Assembly (NCBI RefSeq): GCF_035555955.1
Contig: NZ_DATMGA010000021.1
Location: forward strand, 1 to 64,000
Reading direction: 5' to 3'
Origin: Eoetvoesia sp035555955
GTDB taxonomy: Bacteria > Pseudomonadota > Gammaproteobacteria > Burkholderiales > Burkholderiaceae_B
Length of the DNA stretch: 64,000 bases
Position numbers and translations under genes: made by a program. The notes under the pieces are model-generated. The model was given only the letters and a program-made list of their open reading frames with translations. It searched no databases and was not told the DNA's origin. This document shows positions 26,442-35,783 of this stretch, in pieces; within the stretch, counting starts at the first letter, position 1, and each line of letters starts with the position of its first letter.

Positions 26442-29252
26442 CTAGTCGAGCAAATCGCGCAGCACGTACTGCATGATGCCGCCATGGCGATAGTAGGCGG
26501 CCTCGCTGGGAGTATCGATGCGCACCAGTGCCTCGAACTGCACATCGCCCGCGCTGACCTTGACCTTTTCCACCTGATCCGAATCATTGAGCCGCGTAAC
26601 GCCGGTGATATTGAACTCTTCCTCTCCGGTCAGGCCAAGAGTCTCGGCATTCTGCCCGTCCAGGTACTGCAGAGGCAGCACCCCCATGCCAAGCAGATTG
26701 GAACGGTGGATGCGCTCGAACGATTCGGCGATGACCGCGCGAACGCCCAGCAGCAGCGTACCCTTGGCCGCCCAATCGCGCGACGAGCCCGAACCGTACT
26801 CTTTGCCGGCCAGCACCACCAGCGGCGTGCCCGCGGCCAGATAGTTGCGGGAAGCGTCGAAGATTGTCGCCACCGGCGCACCGGCCTGGGTGAAGTCGCG
26901 CGTGTAGCCCCCTTCGGTGCCTGGCGCCAGTTGGTTGCGCAGGCGCACGTTGGCGAAGGTGCCTCGTATCATCACTTCGTGGTTGCCACGGCGCGAACCG
27001 TAGGAATTGAAATCCTTGGGATCGACGCCAAGCGCGGCAAGGTATTGCGCGGCCGGGGAGTTGCGAGCGATGGTTCCGGCGGGGCTGATGTGGTCGGTGG
27101 TGACTGAATCGCCCAGCTTGGCCAGCGCGCGGGCCCCAAGAATATCGCCCACCGGCGACGGGTTGCGCGGCATGTCCAGGAAATAAGGGGGCTTGCGCAC
27201 ATAGGTCGAGGCATCGTCCCATTCGAACACCCGCCCTTGCGGAGCGGACAGGCCGCGCCAACGCTCGCCGCCGGCGAACACGTCGGCATAGCCGTCTTTG
27301 TACATCCCCGATGCGATCGACGATTCGACCACCGCCGCCACTTCGGCGGTGCTTGGCCAGATGTCCTTGAGGTAGATGTCCTTGCCTTGCGGATCGCGGC
27401 CCAGGGAATCCTGGGCCCAATCGAAGTCCATGGTGCCCGCCAGGGCATAGGCCACCACCAGCGGCGGCGACATCAGGTAGTTCATTTTTACTTCGGCGTG
27501 GATGCGGCCTTCGAAGTTGCGATTGCCCGACAAGACCGACACGACGGCCAGGTCGTTGGCGTTCACCGCCTGGCTGACTTCGGGGATCAGCGGGCCCGAG
27601 TTGCCGATACAGGTGGTGCAGCCATAGCCGACGAGGTTGAAGCCCAGGGCTTCGAGATACGGCATGAGCCCCGCCTTGTCGTAGTAGTCGGTCACGACGC
27701 GGGACCCTGGAGCCAGGCTGGTCTTTACCCAGGGTTTGCGCTTCAGGCCCTTTTCCACCGCGTTTTTCGCCAACAGCGCCGCCGCCACCATGACGGCGGG
27801 ATTCGAGGTGTTGGTGCAGGAGGTGATGGCCGCGATAGCGACCGAGCCATGGTCGATGGTGCAAGACACCCCGTCGCCCAAAGTGATCGAAGCGGGATTC
27901 GACGCGCGAGGACCGCCGCCCTTGGCGTCGGCCTGCCCCGCCGGCGCGGCGGAATAGGCTTCGGGCTGTTCAGGCGAGGGGGGATCCGATGCCGGGAAGG
28001 TGCCGGCCACCGCATTGTCGTACCCGGTCAAGGCCTGGGGCGCATCGCCGACGAGCTCGGGCAGTGCGGCGCGGAATGCCCGCTTGGCATCGGCCAGCGA
28101 AATGCGGTCTTGCGGGCGCTTGGGCCCCGCAATGGAGGGTACGACGGAAGACAGATCCAGTTCGAGCCGTTCGGAGTAGCGCGGCTCGACAGCGGGATCG
28201 TGCCACAAGCCCTGCTCTTTCGCATAAGCCTCGACCAGGGCAATCTGTTCCGGCGAACGGCCTGTGAGCTCCAGGTACTGAAGGGTTATTTGATCTATGG
28301 GGAATATGGAAATCGTGGAGCCGTATTCCGGGCTCATATTGCCGATGGTGGCCCGATTGGCCAAGGGCACAGCCGCCACGCCCGGCCCGTAAAACTCCAC
28401 GAACTTGCCCACGACCCGATGCTTGCGCAGCATTTCGGTAATGGTAAGCACCAGGTCGGTGGCCGTGCTGCCTTCGGGCAGCGCCCCGGTAAGCTTGAAC
28501 CCCACCACCTTCGGAATGAGCATGGAAATAGGCTGGCCCAGCATGGCGGCCTCGGCCTCGATGCCGCCCACGCCCCAGGCCACCACGCCCAGGCCATTGA
28601 CCATGGGCGTGTGCGAATCGGTGCCCACGCAAGAGTCAGGGTAGGCGCTTATGACACCGTTGTTTTCCCGCGTGAAGACCACGCGCGACAGATGCTCCAG
28701 GTTGACCTGGTGCACAATGCCCGTATCCGGCGGAACGACCTTGAAATCGTTGAAGGCATTCTGGCCCCAGCGCAGGAACTGGTAGCGCTCGACATTGCGC
28801 TGGTATTCCAGCTGGACATTCTGCTCGAACGCATTTCTGCTGCCGAAGGTATCGACAATGACGGAGTGGTCGATGACAAGCTCGACGGGCGAGAGCGGGT
28901 TGATCCGGTCCGGATCGCCCCCTAGGACGGTCATGGCATCGCGCATGGCGGCCAGATCGACCACGGCGGGCACGCCCGTGAAGTCCTGCAACAGCACGCG
29001 GGCGGGAGTAAACGCAATTTCCTTTTTGGATTCGGCGTCGGGGTCCCAGCCCGCCAGGGCCTTGATGTCCTGCGCGGTGATGTCAGCGCCGTTTTCCGTG
29101 CGCAGCAGGTTTTCGAGCAGGATCTTCAGGCTGTAGGGCAGACTGGAAACCGGATACCCGGCATCGGCAATGGCCTTGAGCCGGTATATTTCGTAGTTTT
29201 TCCCCGCAACGCTCAATATGCCTTTAGCGTTGAAAGTGTCAGTGCTGTCCAT
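26442..29252 (-). CDS. acnA: aconitate hydratase A
   Basis: The 936-residue cytosolic TCA-cycle enzyme interconverts citrate and isocitrate using a [4Fe-4S] cluster. Cluster cysteines lie in ITSCTNTSNP and GYGCTTCIGNSGP. Swivel-domain residues are visible in GSSRDWAAKG. A Pro/Ala-rich stretch of some 30-40 residues (about 425-460, beginning ASDPPSPEQPEAYS) lies before the cluster domain and makes it longer than E. coli AcnA (891 residues). ATG 29252 is chosen because GGAGG is nine bases upstream; the GTG at 29258 would be too close. It is a single-gene unit. Confidence 0.96.
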   Translation of the reverse strand: MDSTDTFNAKGILSVAGKNYEIYRLKAIADAGYPVSSLPYSLKILLENLLRTENGADITAQDIKALAGWDPDAESKKEIAFTPARVLLQDFTGVPAVVDLAAMRDAMTVLGGDPDRINPLSPVELVIDHSVIVDTFGSRNAFEQNVQLEYQRNVERYQFLRWGQNAFNDFKVVPPDTGIVHQVNLEHLSRVVFTRENNGVISAYPDSCVGTDSHTPMVNGLGVVAWGVGGIEAEAAMLGQPISMLIPKVVGFKLTGALPEGSTATDLVLTITEMLRKHRVVGKFVEFYGPGVAAVPLANRATIGNMSPEYGSTISIFPIDQITLQYLELTGRSPEQIALVEAYAKEQGLWHDPAVEPRYSERLELDLSSVVPSIAGPKRPQDRISLADAKRAFRAALPELVGDAPQALTGYDNAVAGTFPASDPPSPEQPEAYSAAPAGQADAKGGGPRASNPASITLGDGVSCTIDHGSVAIAAITSCTNTSNPAVMVAAALLAKNAVEKGLKRKPWVKTSLAPGSRVVTDYYDKAGLMPYLEALGFNLVGYGCTTCIGNSGPLIPEVSQAVNANDLAVVSVLSGNRNFEGRIHAEVKMNYLMSPPLVVAYALAGTMDFDWAQDSLGRDPQGKDIYLKDIWPSTAEVAAVVESSIASGMYKDGYADVFAGGERWRGLSAPQGRVFEWDDASTYVRKPPYFLDMPRNPSPVGDILGARALAKLGDSVTTDHISPAGTIARNSPAAQYLAALGVDPKDFNSYGSRRGNHEVMIRGTFANVRLRNQLAPGTEGGYTRDFTQAGAPVATIFDASRNYLAAGTPLVVLAGKEYGSGSSRDWAAKGTLLLGVRAVIAESFERIHRSNLLGMGVLPLQYLDGQNAETLGLTGEEEFNITGVTRLNDSDQVEKVKVSAGDVQFEALVRIDTPSEAAYYRHGGIMQYVLRDLLD

Positions 29253-29401
29253 CGCCACAGACCTCCTTTAACGATTAACCACCACTATTGAGATCGGTTC
29301 ATCTCAATCGCCCGGCCTTGCGCTGCGCGCGATGCAGCAGCTCAAGCGCGATTTTCATCTTAGCATACAGGCGGTATGACGCACGGACACCGGAAAATGG
29401 C

Positions 29402-29430
29402 CCGAAAGCCGCGCTCCGTGCGGCTTTCGG
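29402..29430 (-). terminator. hairpin, candidate terminator downstream of the EamA gene
   Basis: CCGAAAGCCGC (29402-29412) and GCGGCTTTCGG (29420-29430) form a perfect 11-bp stem with a 7-base loop. It lies about 97 bases downstream of the EamA gene stop in the 274-bp gap before the aconitase start. A T-run is weak on either strand (CCATTTTCC follows on minus), so the terminator call is tentative; a structured site upstream of acnA is the alternative. Confidence 0.45.
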
Positions 29431-29526
29431 CGGGTTCAACTTACGGCCCCATCGACAAACCGGCGGCCTGAGCGCCAAAATGGCGAACCCCTCAAGGGCG
29501 GGCATGGGATCAGGCTTTTTAAGCGG

Positions 29527-30426
29527 TCACTGCCGCTTGCTTAACTTTCGCCCGCTGTACTCGGCAAGACCGATCCCGGCCAGAATCAGCGCCAGGGCAA
29601 CGGCGTGATACAGGTGAAATTCCTCGCCCAGCAGGGTGACGGCCAATAACGCCCCCCAAATGGGCAGCAGGTTGACGAACAGGCCGGCCCGGTTCGATCC
29701 AATCAATTCCACCGCTCGAATGTAGAAAACCTGGCCCAACAGGCTGGGAAAGATGACGATATACACAATCGCCATCCAGCCTTGCAGGTCTGGAACAATG
29801 GTGGCCCCTTGCGCCATTTCAAAGGCCAGCATGGGCAAGGCGGACAGCGTCGCCCCCACGCACAGAATGAACATCAGGCTGACCCAGTGCATCGCGGGTT
29901 TGCTGCGCAGCGCCGCCGTGTAAACACCGTAGGAAATAATCGCTGCCAGCATCAGCGCGTCGCCAAGGTTGATGTCGAAGGCGGCCAGGTTGCCGAAGTC
30001 GCCCCGTGCCGCAATGGCGACCACGCCGATGAAGGAGATCACGAACCCCACCGCCTGCATCAGGCTGATGCGGCTGCCGAACAGAACAAAGCTGGCGCAA
30101 AATATGAAAAGCGGCATGCCGCCCTGCAAAATGGCGCTATTGATTGCCGTGGTGAAGACCAGCGCGTAGTAAAGCGCAACGCTGAACCCCGTAAAACCAA
30201 GCAGCCCAAGCAGCAGCAAATACCCCAGCCGCGGCCGGATCGCCGGCCAGTCCGCGGCAATCTGTTTTCTGCTGAAAACGTACAACGCCACCATTACCGC
30301 CGCCCAGCGCATCGTGACGACCACCATGGGCGAAGCATGACCCACAGCCAGTTTCCCGGCGATTGAATTGCCTGCCCAGAAAAATGTTGCCCATGCCAGC
30401 AGGGCGTACGCCTTATACACCACCAT
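29527..30426 (-). CDS. EamA/DMT-family transporter
   Basis: The 299-residue inner-membrane protein has ten hydrophobic segments arranged as two EamA repeats (WATFFWAGNSIAGKLAVG near the start; second repeat from FDINLGDALMLAAIISYGVY). Members export metabolites, amino acids or nucleosides; the substrate cannot be read from sequence. It is transcribed alone; a binding-protein gene lies upstream on the same strand with a 158-bp gap. Confidence 0.88.
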   Translation of the reverse strand: MVVYKAYALLAWATFFWAGNSIAGKLAVGHASPMVVVTMRWAAVMVALYVFSRKQIAADWPAIRPRLGYLLLLGLLGFTGFSVALYYALVFTTAINSAILQGGMPLFIFCASFVLFGSRISLMQAVGFVISFIGVVAIAARGDFGNLAAFDINLGDALMLAAIISYGVYTAALRSKPAMHWVSLMFILCVGATLSALPMLAFEMAQGATIVPDLQGWMAIVYIVIFPSLLGQVFYIRAVELIGSNRAGLFVNLLPIWGALLAVTLLGEEFHLYHAVALALILAGIGLAEYSGRKLSKRQ

Positions 30427-30584
30427 TCATCCCCATCGTTAAACGCAGCCTTCCAATCATAACGGAAGGCCCGCAAATGACATCGACAAAAGGGGATTGC
30501 CGGCTCGGAGGCGGAAAGCCACGCCCGGCGCCGCCGATACGCCCGTTGCCGACAAGTCGCCGGCAACAGAGCACAGTCCTGGAA

Positions 30585-31760
30585 TTATTTATCCATTTTG
30601 CACAGCGAAGCATAAGGATCGGAGTGATCCTTGACAATGACGTTCACGGGCTCGTAGTCCAGCTTGCCCTGAGCGTTGCGGGCCACGCGCACCAGATACC
30701 AGTTCTGCACGGGGTATTGATTGGGGCCGAACCTGAATTTGCCGCGCACGCTTTCGAAGTCGGCCTTGCGCAGCGCCGCACGGAACTGGTCGGGCTTGCC
30801 CTTGAGGTCGCCATTGACGGCCTTGAGCGCCGAGCCGATCAGGCGCGCCGTGTCGTAGGACGTGGCCGCGTACACCGTGGGACGACGGTTGTAGGCCTTT
30901 TCGAACGCAGCCACGAACTGCTTGCTGGCGGCATTGTCCTGCGAAGCCGTCCAAGGCGTGCTCAGGTAATAGCCCTCGCCGGCATCGCCCGAGGCGGCCA
31001 GCATGCGGTCGTCCATGGAGTACAGCGGGGTAACCATCTTGATGGTCTTGTTCAAGCCCGAGTTGGCAAGCTGCTTGGCAAAATTGATGCCGGCGCCGCC
31101 GGGCAGGAAATCGAAAATGCCGTCGGGATGCAGCGAGCGGATGCGCGCCAGTTCGACCGAAAAGTCGGACTGATCCAGCTTGGTGTAGATTTCGGCCAGG
31201 ATTTCGCCCTTGTAGGCGCTCTTGAAACCATGCATGGCATCGCGGCCCGCCTGGTAGGCCGGCGCAATGAGCACCATTTTCTTGAGCCCCAGCTGGTTGG
31301 CCGCCATGGCCGAGGTATCGCTGTACGAGTCGTTTTGCAATGCCACCGAGAAGAAATTGGGGTTGCAGGCCTTGCCGGCGAAATTGGAAGCGCCCGCATT
31401 CAGGCTGATATAGAAACCGCCCCCCTTGAGCACTGTCGGCGCCACCGCCACCATCACATTCGAAAAGTTGATGCCCGTGAACAGGTGCACGCCGGCCTGC
31501 AGCATTTTTTCGGCCGACTGCTTGCCCGAGCCGGGCTTCAGGCCGTCGTCCTCGATGACCATGTCCACCGGAACGCCGCCCAGCTTGCCGCCGCCCTGCT
31601 TGACCGCCAGCATGAAGCCGTCGCGCTCGTCTTCGCCGATATAGCCGGCGGGCGTGGACAACGTGGTGATGAAGCCGATCTTGACCGGCTCCTGCGCATG
31701 GGAAAATGCCGCCGCGGCAGACAATGCTGCGGCAACGCCCAGTTTCGTGAAAAACTTCAT
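30585..31760 (-). CDS. branched-chain amino-acid-type ABC substrate-binding protein (orphan)
   Basis: The 391-residue periplasmic binding protein has a signal peptide ending at SHAQEP (about residue 23) and the Peripla_BP_6 core (GFITTLSTPAGYIGEDERDG, GINFSNVMVAVAP, PAYQAGRDAMHGFKSAYKG). It closely resembles the protein at 53929 (shared NFSNV, NFFSV, YQAGRD and GINF blocks). No permease or ATPase gene is nearby, so it must use a transporter encoded elsewhere or act as a sensor. A perfect 7-1-7 Fur-like palindrome lies about 100 bases upstream of the start. Confidence 0.9.
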   Translation of the reverse strand: MKFFTKLGVAAALSAAAAFSHAQEPVKIGFITTLSTPAGYIGEDERDGFMLAVKQGGGKLGGVPVDMVIEDDGLKPGSGKQSAEKMLQAGVHLFTGINFSNVMVAVAPTVLKGGGFYISLNAGASNFAGKACNPNFFSVALQNDSYSDTSAMAANQLGLKKMVLIAPAYQAGRDAMHGFKSAYKGEILAEIYTKLDQSDFSVELARIRSLHPDGIFDFLPGGAGINFAKQLANSGLNKTIKMVTPLYSMDDRMLAASGDAGEGYYLSTPWTASQDNAASKQFVAAFEKAYNRRPTVYAATSYDTARLIGSALKAVNGDLKGKPDQFRAALRKADFESVRGKFRFGPNQYPVQNWYLVRVARNAQGKLDYEPVNVIVKDHSDPYASLCKMDK

Positions 31761-31860
31761 GTCGCGTCTCCTATCGTTTTATGAATCGCAACGTCAAGCG
31801 CGCGTATGTTTATCAGGAGAAGTATAGGAAGGGGAGAATTATCAGTCGATACATCATGAC

Positions 31861-31875
31861 TGATAATAATTATCA
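31861..31875. promoter_or_regulatory. perfect 7-1-7 Fur-like palindrome
   Basis: TGATAATAATTATCA is an exact 7-1-7 inverted repeat and equals the published 7-1-7 Fur-family consensus. A third half-site ATTATCA lies at 31838-31844, so ATTATCAGT (31838-31846) and ACTGATAAT (31859-31867) also form a 9-bp inverted repeat. It lies between the stop of the TRAP large permease (31904) and the start of the binding protein (31760), both minus strand, and so would act on the binding-protein promoter. Confidence 0.6.
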
Positions 31876-31903
31876 ATTAATTTGATGAAGGCGAATTTAC
31901 CCC

Positions 31904-33196
31904 CTATCCCAGCTTCGGGACAAGCAGCAGCGCCACACCAGGGAACAGGATAAGTATCATCAACGTCACCACGGCGGTGGCCAGGAAGGGAAGCGACCCG
32001 ACGAAAATGGTCCTTAGCTGTAATTCGGGCATAATGGTTTTGACCATGAATATATTCATGCCCATCGGAGGATGGATAAGGCCAATTTCCATCATCAACA
32101 CCACGAAAACGCCAAACCATATCATATTGATGCCCAACGGCTCGACGATGGCCGCGAAGATGGGAACCGTCAACATCATCATCGACAGGCCTTCCATCAC
32201 GGATCCAAGCAAGACGTAGATCAGCACGATAACCAGGATGACCTCCAGCCCCGTGAAATGCTGGGCCTGAATCCAAGACACCATGGTGTTGGTCAGCCCG
32301 GACAAAACGATGAAGTTGGCAAAAAGCTTGCCTCCAAACAAGATGGTAAAGATCATCCCTGTCATTTTCGAGGCTTCCAGCAACGACTCCACGTAGGTTC
32401 GAAAGCTGAGCTTTTTACGGCTGATCGCAAACAGCAGCGATCCGCCGGCGCCGATGCTTGCCGCTTCGGTCGCGGTAAAAAACCCGCCGTACAGCCCTCC
32501 CATGACAAGCAAGAAGATGGCGAGCACCCCCCACACCCTGCCCAACAAGCGTAGGCGCACAGACCACGACGAGCGATCCCCCACGGGTCCCCGCTCGGGG
32601 TACCGAAAAACCGTCCAACGCACAGCCACCATGAACATCAGGCCGAGCAAAATACCTGGAACGATGCCGGCGATGAATAACGCGCCAATATCCTGCTGAG
32701 TCAGTATTCCATAGATCAGCAGTGGCACGCTTGGTGGTATCAAGGCACCCAGTGTGCCCGCCGAGCTGACGCAGCCGCTGGCCAGGGTATCCGCGTAGCC
32801 TCGCCGCCGCATGGGCGGCATGGCTACCCGCGTCATTGTCGCGGCAGTGGCGATGGAGCTGCCTGAAATAGCCGCAAAACCGGCACTGGCCATGATGGTG
32901 GCGTAGGCAAGCCCCCCTTTCAAATGGCCAAGAAACGAATAGGCCGAGTCGTAGAGATCCTCGGCCATCTCCGCCTTATAGATGAAAGTCCCCATCAATA
33001 TGAAGAGGGGCAGGACGGACAGGCCGTCGTTGGCAGCCAGATCGTAGATCGTTTGCGCCATCATGAACAGCGCGGGCTCCCAGCCGCGAATCCACGCAAA
33101 GAGCGTAACGCCCACGGCCAGCATGGAAAAGCCGAGCGGCACACCATAAAAAGCCAACAGAAGCACAATGGCAAAACCAATCAAGGCGAGAGTCAT
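31904..33196 (-). CDS. dctM: TRAP transporter large permease DctM
   Basis: The 430-residue large membrane subunit of a tripartite ATP-independent periplasmic transporter has about 12 hydrophobic segments. Family blocks include SSIATAATMTRVAMPPM, GCVSSAGTLGALIPPSVPLL and GLIHPPMGMNIF. It couples solute entry to a sodium gradient. The ATG at 33196 has GGAAGGAG six bases upstream and overlaps the dctQ stop by four bases. It is the last gene of the run from the intradiol dioxygenase, so the carrier probably imports that pathway's aromatic substrate. Confidence 0.93.
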   Translation of the reverse strand: MTLALIGFAIVLLLAFYGVPLGFSMLAVGVTLFAWIRGWEPALFMMAQTIYDLAANDGLSVLPLFILMGTFIYKAEMAEDLYDSAYSFLGHLKGGLAYATIMASAGFAAISGSSIATAATMTRVAMPPMRRRGYADTLASGCVSSAGTLGALIPPSVPLLIYGILTQQDIGALFIAGIVPGILLGLMFMVAVRWTVFRYPERGPVGDRSSWSVRLRLLGRVWGVLAIFLLVMGGLYGGFFTATEAASIGAGGSLLFAISRKKLSFRTYVESLLEASKMTGMIFTILFGGKLFANFIVLSGLTNTMVSWIQAQHFTGLEVILVIVLIYVLLGSVMEGLSMMMLTVPIFAAIVEPLGINMIWFGVFVVLMMEIGLIHPPMGMNIFMVKTIMPELQLRTIFVGSLPFLATAVVTLMILILFPGVALLLVPKLG

Positions 33197-33747
33197 GTTG
33201 CACTCCTTCCTGCACCGGGGTTGGCGCAAAGCCCAAGATGCAGAACAAGCAGAAACAACACCGCTAGCGCCGCGACGCAGCTAAGGGTGCCCATGAAATA
33301 GCTTAAATAGCCCTGGGGCAAGTGCAGCACCATCGTGTACTGTTTGTCTTGAAGCAGCATATGGCCGCTCAGCAGCAACTGCCGGCCTATCGTGGCGCAA
33401 CATAGCAGACTGATCAGCAAAACGACCAGCCGCTGTACCCAGGCGCCTTTGGCGCCCAATCTGCCGTGCAAAATACTGACCGTAATATGCTGTTCAGTTG
33501 CCGTAACCAGCGGAAACGAGGAAAAAACGACTATCGCTATGGCAAAGCTGATCATCTCCGCACTCCCCGTAATGGGCCGGGCAAACCAATAGCGCATGAA
33601 TACATCGCAAAACGTCAGCCCCATGATGAAGCTCAGCGATACAACGCACAGAAACACCAGCGCTTTGTTCGCCATGGAAACGGCTGCGCCCTTGTCCATG
33701 CTTCGTTCCGGGCCGGGCAAGCCTCCTTCGGGTCGGGCGGGGCTCAT
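33193..33747 (-). CDS. dctQ: TRAP transporter small permease DctQ
   Basis: The 184-residue protein has four transmembrane segments (VFLCVVSLSFIMGLTFCDVF, EMISFAIAIVVFSSFPLV, LVVLLISLLCCATIG, and one near the C-terminus). This is the standard layout of the small TRAP subunit that bridges the binding protein and DctM. Both ends overlap neighbours by four bases (33744-33747 and 33193-33196), showing tight translational coupling. Confidence 0.9.
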   Translation of the reverse strand: MSPARPEGGLPGPERSMDKGAAVSMANKALVFLCVVSLSFIMGLTFCDVFMRYWFARPITGSAEMISFAIAIVVFSSFPLVTATEQHITVSILHGRLGAKGAWVQRLVVLLISLLCCATIGRQLLLSGHMLLQDKQYTMVLHLPQGYLSYFMGTLSCVAALAVLFLLVLHLGLCANPGAGRSAT

Positions 33748-34787
33748 TTTCTTTCAGCCAAGGATTGTGATTGCTCACGGTAATATTCAAGAGCCGCCTT
33801 GCCGTCTACGCCCTGAGCATCGGCGGCTTTTATCCATTCGGCCTCCAGCTTGTCCGCCCCCTCCTTCATTTCCGCAATGAATTTGGGCGATGCATTTTCA
33901 TAAGCAATACCCATCTTGAGGGCCGCGGCGTGAGAAACCTTCTCTGCCTTGTCAAATGCGGCTATGCGCCTGGCAAACGCCTCGCCCGATAGGGCAGTGA
34001 TTTTTTCCCGATCACCCTCGTCTATGGATTCCCATTTTCGTTTATTGATGATCAGGGAAAAGCTGGGTGTCGACAGCCCGCCCGGGAAAACCGTGGCATT
34101 CTTGACGTAGCGAATGACTTTGAACATGTCGGAATTCAAATCCGAGATCCCCACATACGCATCAACTGCCCCTCCTGCAATGATTTCGCTCATTTTTGCC
34201 GCTGGAGTGGAAATGACCCCGGCTTGCGTCATTTCCATGATCTTGGCCGGAACCCCCGGCAACGCCCAAACCTTGATGCCGTCCAGGCCGTGCATCGACT
34301 GCAACGGCTGCTTCAGGCTGTACATAATGCCCGGGCTGGTAACCATGACGCCCAAAAGATGGACATTCTTATACTCATCGGCCTTTTTGAAGAATTTTTC
34401 GTACGTGCGCCAAAGTGCGATGGAGTTGGCCTCGGCGGTCGTCGCTAAAAAGGGCAAATGCGGCAATTGCATCAATTTCAATTGCGACGCGACGTTGCCG
34501 TTGAAAAGATAGGCTCCATCGACGACACTATTTCTGACCATATTCCAAAGCTGGTCGGGAGCTGCCAGGCTGGTGGGCGGAATCTTGATCTGCACCCGGC
34601 CCTCAGTGGCCTTCATCACATCTTCGGCCCAGGGAACGACCACATCGGTATTCATCGGATCCTGGGCGGGGAGAAAAGCATTAATGACCAGCGTGGTCGT
34701 TTTGGCGCTGGCCGGCAGTCCGGTACAGAACAATCCGGTGGACATGGCTGCAATAGCAGCCCACTTGAAGCAATGCTTGTTCAGCAT
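33744..34787 (-). CDS. dctP: TRAP transporter substrate-binding protein DctP
   Basis: The 347-residue periplasmic solute-binding protein has a signal peptide (ending LPASAKT, about residue 28) and the DctP fold. The conserved region GLDGIKVWALPGVPAKIMEM contains a pattern close to the carboxylate-pairing arginine segment, although the usual Arg is not evident there. AGGAG precedes the ATG. It lies 102 bases downstream of the amidohydrolase gene. DctP proteins mostly bind organic acids, consistent with an aromatic acid substrate. Confidence 0.9.
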   Translation of the reverse strand: MLNKHCFKWAAIAAMSTGLFCTGLPASAKTTTLVINAFLPAQDPMNTDVVVPWAEDVMKATEGRVQIKIPPTSLAAPDQLWNMVRNSVVDGAYLFNGNVASQLKLMQLPHLPFLATTAEANSIALWRTYEKFFKKADEYKNVHLLGVMVTSPGIMYSLKQPLQSMHGLDGIKVWALPGVPAKIMEMTQAGVISTPAAKMSEIIAGGAVDAYVGISDLNSDMFKVIRYVKNATVFPGGLSTPSFSLIINKRKWESIDEGDREKITALSGEAFARRIAAFDKAEKVSHAAALKMGIAYENASPKFIAEMKEGADKLEAEWIKAADAQGVDGKAALEYYREQSQSLAERK

Positions 34788-34889
34788 GATGTTGTCTCCT
34801 GTTTTGTTATGGAATAGTTGTCAAGAATGTATCGGCAGCCTTCTTTTTGGGTTGGAAAATACCGCGCCTCGGCTATTGGCGCGTGGTCG

Positions 34890-35783
34890 TTACGACAAGC
34901 CCGCCAAACGGCGCGGATTATCGACAAGGATCGCACGGCGGCTCGACGAGTCAACGAACCAGCGTCCGAGGGCGTTGAATAGGGCAATGTCGTCCGGCAT
35001 ATCGCTGGCCCGGAAGTAGCCGGTGTGAGGCCAGTCCGAGCCCCAGACCAACCGGTCGATGGCGACATCGGCCAGGGCGTGGGCATAAACATCCACGTCA
35101 CACCAATCCTCCAGCCGGCTGATTCGATCCGCGCCCGACAGCTTGACCCAGACTTGCGAGTGCTGGGCAAGCCGCAACAACGTTTGAAACGCCGGTTGGT
35201 CCATCCCGAATCCTGTATCGATCCGTCCGAAATGATCGATGACCACGCGACAAGGCAGTGACGCGATGAAGGGCTCCAGCCGAACCAGATCTTCGGCGCT
35301 CATGTGAAGCTGAAGATACCAATTCATTTCCCGGATAATCAGCGCTGCCGATTGGATTGCGGCCGCATCGAAGATGCCCCCATGCTGAGGGTTGAAGGCA
35401 AAGCGTACGCCTCTGACCCCGGCGCGTTGCATATTGCGCGCCTGCTCAAGGGAGAAGTGGCTTGCGCACTGAATCACACCAATCAACATTTCGGGGCATC
35501 GAGCAATGGCTTCCAGGTAAATATCGTTATCGGGGCCCTGGGTATTCGCATGGACGACCACTGCGTGCCCTATACCTAGCACCCCGGCCAATTCCATGTA
35601 GTTTTCCAGTGCTGCAGGCGGAGGCGTGTAATGCCTTGTTGGCGCATAAGGATAGCGGGCAGGCGGGCCAAGCACATGAAATTGCATATCCCAGGATCCT
35701 GAAGGGGCCTTCCACTCTGGGGTTCGCGCAACCGGGCGGGGCCCAAGGCAGGCGGGAATCTCGTTTTCACTGAGTTTCATCAT
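34890..35783 (-). CDS. amidohydrolase-superfamily lactone hydrolase (LigI / sulfomuconolactone hydrolase-like)
   Basis: The 297-residue TIM-barrel protein belongs to the amidohydrolase_2 (COG3618) group that includes 2-pyrone-4,6-dicarboxylate lactonase LigI and 4-sulfomuconolactone hydrolase. The N-terminal signature is SWDMQFHVLGP, where the first His of the usual HxH is Gln (Q34, H36). The later His in YLQLHMSAEDL and Asp in LVWGSDWPHTG are retained. Placed after a cycloisomerase gene (overlap 17 bases with ATG 35783), it probably opens the lactone that enzyme makes. ATG 35780 is equally possible; the frame is open further upstream but would deeply overlap the cycloisomerase gene. Confidence 0.82.
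   Translation of the reverse strand: MMKLSENEIPACLGPRPVARTPEWKAPSGSWDMQFHVLGPPARYPYAPTRHYTPPPAALENYMELAGVLGIGHAVVVHANTQGPDNDIYLEAIARCPEMLIGVIQCASHFSLEQARNMQRAGVRGVRFAFNPQHGGIFDAAAIQSAALIIREMNWYLQLHMSAEDLVRLEPFIASLPCRVVIDHFGRIDTGFGMDQPAFQTLLRLAQHSQVWVKLSGADRISRLEDWCDVDVYAHALADVAIDRLVWGSDWPHTGYFRASDMPDDIALFNALGRWFVDSSSRRAILVDNPRRLAGLS

Noticed and set aside
27237..28925. 562-codon open frame antisense to aconitase
   Set aside because: Aconitase is unmistakable on the other strand; the antisense frame has no recognisable motif.
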